64,000 nucleotides of DNA from positions 99,619 to 163,618 of the forward strand of contig NZ_BOOJ01000023.1 in assembly GCF_016863175.1 (NCBI RefSeq), given 5' to 3'. Origin of the DNA: Paraplanobispora siamensis (GTDB lineage Bacteria > Actinomycetota > Actinomycetes > Streptosporangiales > Streptosporangiaceae). The notes under the pieces are model-generated. The model had not been told where the DNA came from. It saw only the letters and a list, made by a program, of their open reading frames with translations, and searched no databases. Shown piece by piece: positions 47,184 through 54,746 of the stretch. The position numbers were made by a program, and so were the translations under genes. Positions within the stretch are counted from its first letter, which is position 1. Each line of letters opens with the position of its first letter.

Positions 47184-47687
47184 TCATCGGGGTCGGGGTG
47201 CGCGGCCGGTCAGGTCGTAGGTCGCGCGGCTGATGGGGTTGGACAGGACGGTGTAGGCGGCGGTGACCTGCTTGAAGCGGTCGCCGCTGGCCGGGTTGAC
47301 GTCGGGGTGGAGTTCGCGGGCGAGGCGCCGGTACGCCGAGCGGATCTCGGCGGGGGTCGCGGTGGTCGTCACGCCCAGGACGTCGTAGAGGGCCTCCTGC
47401 CGCGCCTGTGCGGGCCGTGGAGCCTTTCTCCGGCGTCGGCCCGCCCCTGGGGCCGGTGGGGCGCATGTGGCCGCGTGGGGCTTCATCAGACGCTCGTGAG
47501 GCAGAAGCGGCCGCTCGGCCGTCACCGCGCGGGACCGGAGGGTGCCGGCCACGTCCCGGACGACCGCGGTGTTCCCGTCCGGGTCGGGCTCGGCGTTCAC
47601 GGCCAAGCGCTTACGCGCCTCGGTGAGGGTCCACCGGATGTCGGCGCCGCACCGGGAGCACGGCTTGATGTCGCTGGGGCGGAGCAC
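47184..47687 (-). CDS. J-domain protein with N-terminal zinc ribbon
   Basis: 167 residues. CSRCGADIRWTLTEARKRLAVN at residues 10-31 is a small zinc-ribbon-like module. The C-terminal 65 residues are a complete J domain (ALYDVLGVTTTATPAEIRSAYRRLARELHPDVNPASGDRF, HPD at 127-129). J proteins stimulate Hsp70 ATPase; in a phage it may recruit host DnaK to the replication initiator complex, as lambda does with host DnaJ. The recruiting role is inferred. Confidence 0.8.
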   Translation of the reverse strand: MLRPSDIKPCSRCGADIRWTLTEARKRLAVNAEPDPDGNTAVVRDVAGTLRSRAVTAERPLLPHERLMKPHAATCAPPAPGAGRRRRKAPRPAQARQEALYDVLGVTTTATPAEIRSAYRRLARELHPDVNPASGDRFKQVTAAYTVLSNPISRATYDLTGRAPRPR

Positions 47688-47728
47688 GGGTCACCTCCTC
47701 CGTTCGGCCGGTCTGGCGTTCGGGCGGG

Positions 47729-47944
47729 TCACGTCGGCCTCCGGTGGATCTCCAGGCCGGAGGCGACGAGCTCGTCGAAGAGGCGGCGGGTGAGGTGGTC
47801 GGCGAGGTAGGGGGCCAGGGCGTTGCCGAGGACGTCGTGGATGACTCCGCGGATGAGCGGCTCGGGTTCGGCTGGCGCGGGAGCGCGACGGCAGGTGGGG
47901 CACATGCGGGGGTCGGCGGCGTGGCCGTGGGCGCACGGGGTCAT
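47729..47944 (-). CDS. 71-residue early protein with zinc motif
   Basis: CAHGHAADPRMCPTCRR at the N-terminus (C-x-H...C-x-x-C), then IRGVIHDVLGNALAPYLADHLTRRLFDELVASGLEIH. ATGA overlap with the coiled-coil gene upstream. Function unknown. Confidence 0.55.
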   Translation of the reverse strand: MTPCAHGHAADPRMCPTCRRAPAPAEPEPLIRGVIHDVLGNALAPYLADHLTRRLFDELVASGLEIHRRPT

Positions 47945-48240
47945 CGGGCTCTCCGGGTGGGGGTCATGAAGTGGTCGGCGGCCGCCTGGTCGACGTTGCG
48001 GCGCTCGGAGGCGAGCCGGTCGCGGGCTGCGGCGTGGGCGATGAGGGTGTGGGCCCACTCGGTGAGGGCCAGGGCCCAGGCGGTGTGGGCGCGGGTGGTC
48101 TCGGTGCCGCTGGGGGCGTAGCGCCGCCGGTCGTCGTAGGCGCGGGCCGCGGAGTTGAGGGTGCGGCGGGCGGCGGCGAGTTCGTCGGCGAGGCGGTCGA
48201 CGTCGTCTTGGAGGGCGCGGAGGGTCTTGGAGATGTCCAT
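47941..48240 (-). CDS. 99-residue coiled-coil early protein
   Basis: MDISKTLRALQDDVDRLADE then LAAARRTLNSAARAYDDRRR; almost wholly helical. It directly follows the replication initiator gene (one-base overlap), the place of gene P in lambda, but at 99 residues it is too small for a helicase loader. Confidence 0.55.
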   Translation of the reverse strand: MDISKTLRALQDDVDRLADELAAARRTLNSAARAYDDRRRYAPSGTETTRAHTAWALALTEWAHTLIAHAAARDRLASERRNVDQAAADHFMTPTRRAR

Positions 48241-49388
48241 CAGGAGGTCCCGGTGTCGAGGTCGTCGGGGGTGACGCCGAGGTGGTCGAGGGCTGCCTCG
48301 AGGGCGGCCTGGTCGTCGTCGGTCCAGGGCCGGTCGGTGGCGCAGCAGAAGCTCCCGCCGGGGTCACGTGCGCAGGTGGCGCAGGCGTGGCCGAGGGCGA
48401 CGTCGCGGCCGAGACGTGCCAGAGCGGCGCGGAGTTCGGGGATGTGCTGGTGCTCGGCGTAGCGGGCCTCGGTGATGGCCATGGCGGCGTAGTGGGTGAT
48501 GGCGTCGCGGCCGAGGCCGGCCTCGAGGGCGGTGGCGGTCAGGGCTACCAGGTGCTTGCGCGCCCATCCGGGGGCGTTGCGGTAGCGCTCGATGCCGGCG
48601 ATGAGGGATCGGGCGGGGAATGAGTGATCTTTCGGTTGCGCCGGAGGCGCCGGGGTCTCGCGCGCGTTACGGTCCGTTAGCTGTCCTTCGGACAGAACCC
48701 CGGATGACGAACTCTGAAACGAACTCCGTAACGCACCTACGTACTCCACTCCAACGGTTGGAGTGTTCAACTCCAACCGTTGGAGTTCATTGCTCCAACG
48801 GTTGGAGTTGAAATTTCCAACCGTTGGAGTCGAATCCGGTTCAGTGGACTCCAATCGTTGGAGTCCACTGCTGTCCTCGAGGGTGGGCTCCGGCTCCGGA
48901 TCGGGGTGCAGCTTGCACGGCCCGGAGCCCGGCGTGTCCGTCCCCCATCCGGCCCGGCGCCCGCACGCCTCGCCCTTCTTGGTCAGCCGGCCGCATGTGG
49001 CGACGTCCTCCTTGCGGTCGCTGAGGACGTCGGCGGTCGGCCAGGCCAGGCGGTAGACGTTGAAGTGCGTGCTGCGGCGCCGGACGATGATCCAGCCCTG
49101 GTGTTCGAGGTCATCCAGGGCTACCGAGACCGTCTGGGGCGAGAGGTTCAGGTCCCGGGCGAGGGACTCCTGGCTGGGGCTGGCCTCCTTGCGGTTCTTG
49201 CCGACGGTGTGGACGTACAGTCGCTGGGCGATGTTCAGCCTGGAGGACTCCAGGGTCGTGCTCATGTAGATCAGGAGCACCCACAGCAGCGCGGCGTTGA
49301 GGGTGAGCTGGGCCGCGCTGAAGTGCGTCCGGGCCCAGTCGGGAAGGCCGGCCTCATCGATGGCGATGCCGCGCTGCTGCTCGTTCAC
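48240..49388 (-). CDS. Lambda-O-like replication initiator with intragenic origin
   Basis: 382 residues, GTG start. Residues about 60-115 form a winged helix (NIAQRLYVHTVGKNRKEASPSQESLARDLNLSPQTVSVALDDLEHQGWIIVRRR). A Cys/His cluster (CGRLTKKGEACG; PCKLH) lies near 130-160. Residues about 173-214 are a non-conserved linker encoded by five palindromic DNA repeats. The C-terminal 135 residues (ARSLIAGIERYRNAPGWARKHLVALTATALEAGLGRDAITHY) are helical. The plan HTH / iteron-coding linker / helicase-loading-like C-terminus copies lambda O and P22 gp18. Confidence 0.72.
   Translation of the reverse strand: MNEQQRGIAIDEAGLPDWARTHFSAAQLTLNAALLWVLLIYMSTTLESSRLNIAQRLYVHTVGKNRKEASPSQESLARDLNLSPQTVSVALDDLEHQGWIIVRRRSTHFNVYRLAWPTADVLSDRKEDVATCGRLTKKGEACGRRAGWGTDTPGSGPCKLHPDPEPEPTLEDSSGLQRLESTEPDSTPTVGNFNSNRWSNELQRLELNTPTVGVEYVGALRSSFQSSSSGVLSEGQLTDRNARETPAPPAQPKDHSFPARSLIAGIERYRNAPGWARKHLVALTATALEAGLGRDAITHYAAMAITEARYAEHQHIPELRAALARLGRDVALGHACATCARDPGGSFCCATDRPWTDDDQAALEAALDHLGVTPDDLDTGTS
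48747..48870. repeat. Five palindromic iterons: candidate phage replication origin
   Basis: ACTCCAAC-N-GTTGGAGT occurs at centres 48756, 48778, 48800, 48822 and 48856. The first four are exactly 22 bp apart and the last 34 bp. Arms are perfect in copies 1, 2 and within a longer 29-bp palindrome (48842-48870) in copy 5; copies 3 and 4 have outer mismatches. Since 22 is not a multiple of 3, the same DNA is read in three frames (TPTVG, SNRWS, LQRLE). Next to it ACGAACTC is repeated at 48707 and 48719 in relatively A+T-rich sequence. Confidence 0.8.
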
Positions 49389-49409
49389 GGTGCTCCGTCG
49401 TGCTTGGGG

Positions 49410-49688
49410 TTACTCGGTCCGGGGCGGGACGGGTCTTCGCTCGAGCCAGGCCTCGGCGCGCTGTCGGAGGGCGGGGCTGACGGTGCCGTTGCGCATCTCG
49501 CGGAACCGGGTCTCGGTGGTGTCCACCTCGATGGCGACCTGCCACCACTTCAGGCCGAGCTGGCGACGGCGGTTGTCGAGCGCGGCGTGCAGTGCGGCGG
49601 GGGTCAGCGTGGTGCCGCGGCCGTCCGGCAGTGTCTGGTGACATCCGGTGGCGTCCAGCAGCGTCCGGGAGCGTCCGGTCGGGATCAT
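49410..49688 (-). CDS. HTH (XRE-like) protein whose start is a 10-bp repeat array
   Basis: 92 residues from an ATG in ATGA overlap with the methylase. Residues 28-85 (TPAALHAALDNRRRQLGLKWWQVAIEVDTTETRFREMRNGTVSPALRQRAEAWL) read as a Cro/XRE-type HTH seen in actinophage proteins. Residues 3-24 are encoded by six tandem 10-bp DNA repeats. Lies directly before the initiator gene and may control replication. Confidence 0.65.
   Translation of the reverse strand: MIPTGRSRTLLDATGCHQTLPDGRGTTLTPAALHAALDNRRRQLGLKWWQVAIEVDTTETRFREMRNGTVSPALRQRAEAWLERRPVPPRTE
49621..49680. repeat. Six tandem 10-bp repeats
   Basis: Six consecutive 10-mers, each fitting NNRTCCGGNN: bases 4, 5 and 8 (T, C, G) are identical in all six, and bases 6 and 7 in five. 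The period equals one helical turn and is not a multiple of three, so the encoded peptide shows no repeat. Likely a phased protein-binding site. Confidence 0.65.
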
Positions 49689-50926
49689 GACGGCACCTCG
49701 CCGAACAGTGAGCCCTGGCTTTCGTGGACAGGCGGAGGCGGTGGTACGTCGAGCGCTCGCGCCCGCTCGCGGGGGTCCGCAGTTCGCCACTGAGCGATGC
49801 GGCAGTAGTCCGCGGACCGATCGACGGTAACGCCGCGGCGTCCGAGGGCGGAGGCGACGAGCGCGGTGGTGCCGGTCCCGCCGAACGGATCGACGACCAG
49901 GGCCGGCCGGGTGGGCGCGTCCGGGGTGGGGCAGGCGCAGGCATAACCGGTGATGCGCCGCTCTGCCCGTAGGCCGAAGCCGCCGTAAGCGCGATCCGCA
50001 GGGTCGCTGAGAGAACGCTGCAAGTGCGTGGCCGATCCTGTTCCGGTGTCGCCGTATCGCATCGGGTCGCCGTCCGCCTTACGCCGCTCCCATGAGTTCT
50101 CGCCCACCTGAACCGCAGGTCTGCGACCTTCGCCGCAGGCGGTGCAGATGCCGGGCGGGGACCAGCCGGTGATGATGCGGCGTGGCCACGCGGTGGGGAA
50201 CGAGGCGAAGTGGTCGACGCCGAGCTCGGCCGGGACCTTCAGCGGTTCGGTGGGGACCTCCCAGACGCTGCCCGGTAGGGAGCCGAGGGGGTTGACGGTG
50301 TCGGCCATGGCCCGCCGTCGCTGTCCGGGCGGGGTGGATCGGCGGTTGCCTGGCTTGCGGGTGTAGTCGCTGGCGGGTTCGCGGATCTCGTCGACGGCGG
50401 AGTAGTAGCGGGGCAGCTTGGTGAGGTGCACCCAGTCCTCGTGGGAGCGGCGGACGCGGTCGGTAACGGACTCGGGCAGGCCGTTGGGCTTGTCCCAGAC
50501 GATGACGGCACGGGCGATGAGGCCGAGCTCGTCGACGGCGCCGATGCGGTAGCGCTCGGGCAGCAGGAGCAGGGACTTCTCGGGGAAGTCCTTGGGACGG
50601 ATGTAGCGAGGGCTGTCGGCCCGCCAGGTGTGGCCGTCGGAGGATCCTCGCCAGGCGCCGCGGGTGCGGTTGGCGTACTTGTCGCCGAGGTTGACGAAGA
50701 TGCTGCCGGTCGGCTTGAGCACCCGTGCCCACTCGGTGGTGCACTCCAGCAGGGCCGCGATGTAGTCCTGCGGGGTGGGCTCGTTGCCGATCTGGCCGGT
50801 GAGCGAGGCCTCGCCGTCGCGGTAGTCGCGCAGGCCCCAGTACGGCGGCGAGGTGACGATGAGGTCCACGCTGGCGTCGGGAAGCGGGAGGTGGCGGGCG
50901 TCGCCGCGGAGGACGAAGGCTGTCAT
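49685..50926 (-). CDS. Orphan site-specific DNA methyltransferase (beta class)
   Basis: 413 residues. Catalytic TSPPYWGLRDY lies near residue 25, the target-recognition region in the middle (with CTACGEGRRP and CACPTP zinc pairs), and the SAM motif DPFGGTGTTALVA at about 350-362. The DPPY-first, FxGxG-last order is the beta class, which methylates N6-adenine or N4-cytosine. No cognate nuclease is nearby, so it probably protects phage DNA. Confidence 0.88.
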   Translation of the reverse strand: MTAFVLRGDARHLPLPDASVDLIVTSPPYWGLRDYRDGEASLTGQIGNEPTPQDYIAALLECTTEWARVLKPTGSIFVNLGDKYANRTRGAWRGSSDGHTWRADSPRYIRPKDFPEKSLLLLPERYRIGAVDELGLIARAVIVWDKPNGLPESVTDRVRRSHEDWVHLTKLPRYYSAVDEIREPASDYTRKPGNRRSTPPGQRRRAMADTVNPLGSLPGSVWEVPTEPLKVPAELGVDHFASFPTAWPRRIITGWSPPGICTACGEGRRPAVQVGENSWERRKADGDPMRYGDTGTGSATHLQRSLSDPADRAYGGFGLRAERRITGYACACPTPDAPTRPALVVDPFGGTGTTALVASALGRRGVTVDRSADYCRIAQWRTADPRERARALDVPPPPPVHESQGSLFGEVPS

Positions 50927-51522
50927 GCCAACGACCCCCTTTCTCGAAAGCAGGGCTTGCACCAGACGGCGAGGCGGTCGGGGTTGGCCCGGTTGGCGTA
51001 GTAGTCGGTGCGGGCCCGGTCGGTACGGCAGCGCGGGCAGTGCTTGACGTCGGCGGCCGGGGGCTCGGGCGCCGGGGCAGGCTGCTCGATCACGAGCTCC
51101 GGCACCGGGGGCACGTCGGGTTCCGGGGCCGGCTCGGGCGCGGCGGGCAGCTGCTCGACGACGGGCGCCGGCTTCGGCCGCGGGGCCCGGGTCCGGTGCG
51201 GCGTGCTGCGCCGTTGGGGCCGGGCCTGCGTCTCGAGGTCGTTGTGTATCAGGACCGGCAGCGGGGAGATCCCGAGCTCGCGGCGGACCTCTTCGCGCTC
51301 GCCGCGGCTGGTGCCGCCCCAGGTGCCGTAGACGTTGTAGGCGAGGGCGTAGTCCAGGCGCGGCTCTCGGAGCGGGCAGCGCTCACACACGGCTTTGGCT
51401 CCGCTTCGGGGCCCGAGCGAGAACCACTCCTCGGCGTCACGGCCACGGCAGGCGGGCCGTCGCTCGCGGGTCACGAGGTCGTCGGGGTGGGGACGCGGGG
51501 TGGCGCGCTGCCTGCTGGTCAT
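50923..51522 (-). CDS. WhiB-like protein missing one cluster cysteine, fused to a zinc ribbon
   Basis: 199 residues. The N-terminal Wbl region has Cys25, Cys46 and Cys49 and the signature YGTWGGTSRGER, but the fourth iron-sulphur ligand, expected six residues after Cys49, is Arg55. After a Pro/Ala/Glu linker (80-155), residues 160-199 form a second module with CPRC and CKPC (162/165, 188/191), like the zinc ribbons of phage recombination endonucleases. Phage Wbl proteins can block host Wbl regulators. Confidence 0.75.
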   Translation of the reverse strand: MTSRQRATPRPHPDDLVTRERRPACRGRDAEEWFSLGPRSGAKAVCERCPLREPRLDYALAYNVYGTWGGTSRGEREEVRRELGISPLPVLIHNDLETQARPQRRSTPHRTRAPRPKPAPVVEQLPAAPEPAPEPDVPPVPELVIEQPAPAPEPPAADVKHCPRCRTDRARTDYYANRANPDRLAVWCKPCFRERGSLA

Positions 51523-51674
51523 GACAGTCGCTCCGGGGCGCACCAGTACTGGCACCCGCGGGCCATCGTGCAGGCCAGGCACTGGAGGCAGACCGCGCAG
51601 GGCTCGTGCGTGGCGCGCTCCGCCAGCCGTACGGCGTCGACGGACGAGGGCGGGGCGATGGCGGTCTGGTCCAT
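51519..51674 (-). CDS. 51-residue six-cysteine protein
   Basis: Fixed on both sides by ATGA overlaps with the WhiB-like and DUF5131 genes. Cysteines at 26, 29, 32, 35, 41 and 45 (CAVCLQCLACTMARGCQYWC) form a dense metal-binding knuckle. The N-terminal 20 residues are helical. No family recognised. Confidence 0.6.
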   Translation of the reverse strand: MDQTAIAPPSSVDAVRLAERATHEPCAVCLQCLACTMARGCQYWCAPERLS

Positions 51675-52774
51675 CAGGCACCCCTGACCGACTCGCGGGC
51701 GGCGGGGAACTCGTCCCAGGTGCGGCCATCGAGCTCGCGGCCAGCAGCCTTCTTGCCGATGCGCACGGCGATCGTGTCGCGGTCCAGCAGCACGGAGCCC
51801 TTGGTCTTCTCGCCGGGGCGCATGGCGCGTGTCTCGCTGGCACGGAACGTGCCGCTCGGCCCAGCAAATCGGATCACTGCTGCTGAGCGTGCTCCTCCTC
51901 GCGGGTAGTTGTACGCCCGGCCACCGGCGAATTGCGGGTCGTCCTCAACGAGGGCAGGCAGGTACTCGCCCCACTGCTTGAACAGGAAGGGCACGCCCTC
52001 GCCTCGGCACTGGTCACGTAGGGACCGCGCCCAGTCCGGATGCATCGGCCGGGCGCCGGAGCCCGACTCGCCGCCGACGATGACCCAGTCGATGCCGTGG
52101 AAGCGATCGCAGCAGCCCCCCGCGTGGACGTAGGACGCGGTGAGGCCGTGGCCGCGTTCGCTGCCCAGGGTCCGAACGGCCAGCTTGAGGTTGATCGGGC
52201 CGAGGAGTGGTTCGCAGGACAGGAACCGGACGGCGGCCGGAGTTTCTAGCAAGGCCGGGATGCGGAGATCGGCCCGCTTCTGGTCCTCGACGGACACGCC
52301 GAGCCAGACGTTCGGCAGGGGCAGAGGCGGGGTGGAGTCCCCGCCGTCGCGGGAGCCTGCCGAGGTGCCGAGGAGGGACCACGCGTCCGCCACGGCCAGG
52401 TCGAAATCCACCGAGTTGAGCAGGGACCTCATGCGTCCGTGCCGCTTGGTGAGTAGCTGGAACGTGTGGTGCGGGGCGGCGGCCATGACGGCGAACACCT
52501 GGGCGATGTAGGCGTCCGGGACCTTCTCGTGGAACAGGTCGCTCATGGAGTTGACGAAGATCCGGCGAGGCTTCTTCCACTTCAGCGGCTGGTCCAGCCG
52601 CTCGGGGCGGAGCTGGACGTCGAACCCGCGCTCGAAGTGATGACCCTTGGTACCGCGCCAGCGCTCGGCGAACGTCTCGGCGTAGCAGTGATCACAGCCA
52701 GAACTGACCGCGGTGCAGCCGGTGACCGGGTTCCACGTGGCATCGGTCCACTCGATGGTGCTCTTGTCGGACAT
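51674..52774 (-). CDS. Phage Gp37/Gp68 (DUF5131) family protein
   Basis: 366 residues. The N-terminal IEWTDATWNPVTGCTAVSSGCDHCYAETFAERW, FERGFDVQLRPERLDQPLKWKKPRRIFVNSMSDLFHEKVPDAYIAQVFAVM and later GGESGSGARPMHPDWARSLRDQC are diagnostic. The three-cysteine motif near residue 19-30 resembles a radical-SAM cluster site. The reaction is not established for this family, which is common in phages and mobile DNA. Confidence 0.85.
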   Translation of the reverse strand: MSDKSTIEWTDATWNPVTGCTAVSSGCDHCYAETFAERWRGTKGHHFERGFDVQLRPERLDQPLKWKKPRRIFVNSMSDLFHEKVPDAYIAQVFAVMAAAPHHTFQLLTKRHGRMRSLLNSVDFDLAVADAWSLLGTSAGSRDGGDSTPPLPLPNVWLGVSVEDQKRADLRIPALLETPAAVRFLSCEPLLGPINLKLAVRTLGSERGHGLTASYVHAGGCCDRFHGIDWVIVGGESGSGARPMHPDWARSLRDQCRGEGVPFLFKQWGEYLPALVEDDPQFAGGRAYNYPRGGARSAAVIRFAGPSGTFRASETRAMRPGEKTKGSVLLDRDTIAVRIGKKAAGRELDGRTWDEFPAARESVRGA

Positions 52775-52944
52775 CACGCACCGCCCCGGGCGGTCAGGTG
52801 GTGGATGCGGTGGACGGTGCGCTCGCGCTCGGCGAGCCACCTGCTCGACCACGCCCCGCCTCGCCAGGCGCAGTCACCGGTACGGCACACCGGCCGGATA
52901 CGGCCGCCGTTGGCCATGAGCAGGGCGATGACGATGCGGTCCAT
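52774..52944 (-). CDS. 56-residue early protein
   Basis: Starts in an ATGA overlap and ends in a TGATG overlap, so translation is coupled both ways. MDRIVIALLMANGGRIRPVC then RTGDCAWRGGAWSSRWLAER and a His/Arg-rich helix. The pair C20/C25 may bind metal. No family recognised. Confidence 0.55.
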   Translation of the reverse strand: MDRIVIALLMANGGRIRPVCRTGDCAWRGGAWSSRWLAERERTVHRIHHLTARGGA

Positions 52945-53732
52945 CACGCACCCCCGGCGGCGTCAGCCAGGGCGACGGCGTCGAGGGCGGCGGTCTCCTC
53001 GCCCTCGTCCTCCTGACGGCGCTCGGCGCGCGGGGCGGGCAGGGAGTCGGCGGCGATCTGCCGCAGGATCTGCACGGTGCCCTCGAGTCCGCCGGCGAGC
53101 CGGACCGCGGCGACGTACCCGGGGTAGAGGGCGGCCAGGGCGATGAGCTCCTCGGGCGGCGCGGCCGTGAGGGTGGCGATGAGCTGCCGTGTGAACTCGT
53201 CCTCGGGGCGGCGGCCGGCGAGGTCACCTCGGTGGTGCAGGACGTGGGCGGCGATCTCGGGAGTGATGCGCTCGCAGACGTCGCGCTCGGGCGCCTCGAG
53301 GCGGGCGATGAGCTCGGTGGCGTCCTCGGGGAACATGCGCAGGCCGCCGATGAGGTGCAAGTGCTGACGGTCGGGGCCGGCGAAGACGTCGACGCGGATG
53401 TGGCCGGTGTGGTCGGGGTCGCCCGTGGTGCGGGCGGTCATGACGATCATGCGTGGTGCTCCGTGAGGTGGTGCCGGTGGTTCGCCGGGCCGGTCGTCCG
53501 GGGCGGGGCGCTCGTCGGTCGGCTGCGTGGTCGGGATCCAGACGAAGGTGCGCTCCGGGTGCTGGGCGAGCACGTGCTCCTCGGCGAGGGCGGCCAGGAG
53601 TTCGTGCGCGCGGCGGCGGTGGGGCCAGCCGCCGAGGACGCCTGCGACGCGGCCGGTGGTCCACTCGCCTCCCTCGCGGCGTACGGCCTCGCGCAGGCGG
53701 TCCAGCGCCTCGGTGCAGCGGGCGTCGGTCAT
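52944..53732 (-). CDS. Early protein with N-terminal winged helix
   Basis: 262 residues. Residues 5-65 look like a small winged helix (CTEALDRLREAVRREGGEWTTGRVAGVLGGWPHRRRAHELLAALAEEHVLAQHP). A Pro-rich linker leads to a beta segment (GHIRVDVFAGPDRQHLHLIGGLRMFPEDATELIARLE) and helices. An ATG at 53453 could give the C-terminal part alone. Function unknown. Confidence 0.55.
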   Translation of the reverse strand: MTDARCTEALDRLREAVRREGGEWTTGRVAGVLGGWPHRRRAHELLAALAEEHVLAQHPERTFVWIPTTQPTDERPAPDDRPGEPPAPPHGAPRMIVMTARTTGDPDHTGHIRVDVFAGPDRQHLHLIGGLRMFPEDATELIARLEAPERDVCERITPEIAAHVLHHRGDLAGRRPEDEFTRQLIATLTAAPPEELIALAALYPGYVAAVRLAGGLEGTVQILRQIAADSLPAPRAERRQEDEGEETAALDAVALADAAGGA

Positions 53733-54277
53733 CGGATCCCCCACACGATCGATGCGGTGGCGTAGGCGGCCATGCGCAGGCCGGCGATGAGCGGGCCCCC
53801 GGGGGCGCCGTCCTTGTCCGGGTAGAAGTGGTGCTCGACCTTGCCGCTGGCGCGCTCGCGCGTCGCGACCCACATCCGGTCGTGGATGTCGACGAGGTGG
53901 ACTCCGGCGATCTCGACGGCGTCGGGGCGCTCATGGAAGCGGCGCTCGATGCGGTCGCGCGTGAAGCGGGCCGCCTCTTCGGGGGACGGGTCGGCCGGTT
54001 CCTTGACGCTGTGCGCCTCGACGATCAGCGCGTAGCCGTACAGGGTGCGTTCGCCGGCCTTGCACTGCTCGGCGGCCTCCTTGCCGGAGGTGCTGGCCAT
54101 GAGGTGCGGGTAGGCGCTGGGCGGCACGGACGGGTCAATCATGGTCAGGGTGCCGGTGCGCAGCCGCTCGCCGTCCCAGTGCAGGGTGTGGAACTCGTGC
54201 GGGATGTCCCAGTCGGTGCGGGTGTCCAGCAGTCTGGCGGCGTAGTCGGCGAGGATGGACTGGTCGATCGGGTTCAC
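53729..54277 (-). CDS. Conserved early protein
   Basis: 182 residues (PIDQSILADYAARLLDTRTDWDIPHEFHTLHWDGERLRTGTLTMIDPSVPPSAYPHLMASTSGKEAAEQ...; GVHLVDIHDRMWVATRERASGKVEHHFY). The sequence has a compact alpha/beta look and recurs in actinomycete phages. Role unknown. Confidence 0.55.
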   Translation of the reverse strand: MNPIDQSILADYAARLLDTRTDWDIPHEFHTLHWDGERLRTGTLTMIDPSVPPSAYPHLMASTSGKEAAEQCKAGERTLYGYALIVEAHSVKEPADPSPEEAARFTRDRIERRFHERPDAVEIAGVHLVDIHDRMWVATRERASGKVEHHFYPDKDGAPGGPLIAGLRMAAYATASIVWGIR

Positions 54278-54308
54278 GGTCTCTCCAGGTATTCGGGAAG
54301 GCGAGGGG

Positions 54309-54746
54309 TCAGGGGGTGCGGGCCGGGCGGCGGCGCGGGCGCCACAGGCCCCGCCGGCGGCGCAAGCCGTAGCGGATGTGCCAGTCGCCGCAGGCGCAGC
54401 GCACGGCGCGCTGGCCGCGGCCGGTGACGGCGGCGCGGGCGGCGGCCTCGCTCTCGTACGGGTCGAGCTGCAGGCGGGGGCAGTCCTCGACGGCCTGCCA
54501 CTCGGCGTCCGGCCAGATCTCGTCGTGCAGGGCGGCGAGCCAGAAGTCGTAGACGTCGAGCTCGGGGTGAATCTCGGGGTGGCCGGCGGGCATGCGCACC
54601 GGGGTGTCGAGGGGGCCAGCCTCCGGGTCAGCGATCTCGGGATCCTGCGACGCGGCGGCGCGCTCCCAGCGGATGTAGATGCCGATGCCGGCCAGGACGA
54701 TCGCCAGGACGGTGATGACGGCCAGCTCGGTCACGGTGGCCGTCAC
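54309..54746 (-). CDS. Membrane-anchored early protein
   Basis: 145 residues. One N-terminal helix (ELAVITVLAIVLAGIGIYIRW) precedes an acidic cytoplasmic part (VYDFWLAALHDEIWPDAEWQAVEDCPRLQLDPYESEAAARAAVTG) and CACGDWHIRYGLRRRRG. Unknown function. Confidence 0.55.
   Translation of the reverse strand: MTATVTELAVITVLAIVLAGIGIYIRWERAAASQDPEIADPEAGPLDTPVRMPAGHPEIHPELDVYDFWLAALHDEIWPDAEWQAVEDCPRLQLDPYESEAAARAAVTGRGQRAVRCACGDWHIRYGLRRRRGLWRPRRRPARTP

Noticed and set aside
47941..48240. Lambda P-like helicase loader behind the initiator
   Set aside because: The 99-residue product is a plain coiled coil with no AAA+ or DnaC-like motif.
48747..48870. CRISPR-like array
   Set aside because: The units are palindromic, 22 bp apart with almost no spacer and lie inside a gene; they are iterons, and no cas genes are present.
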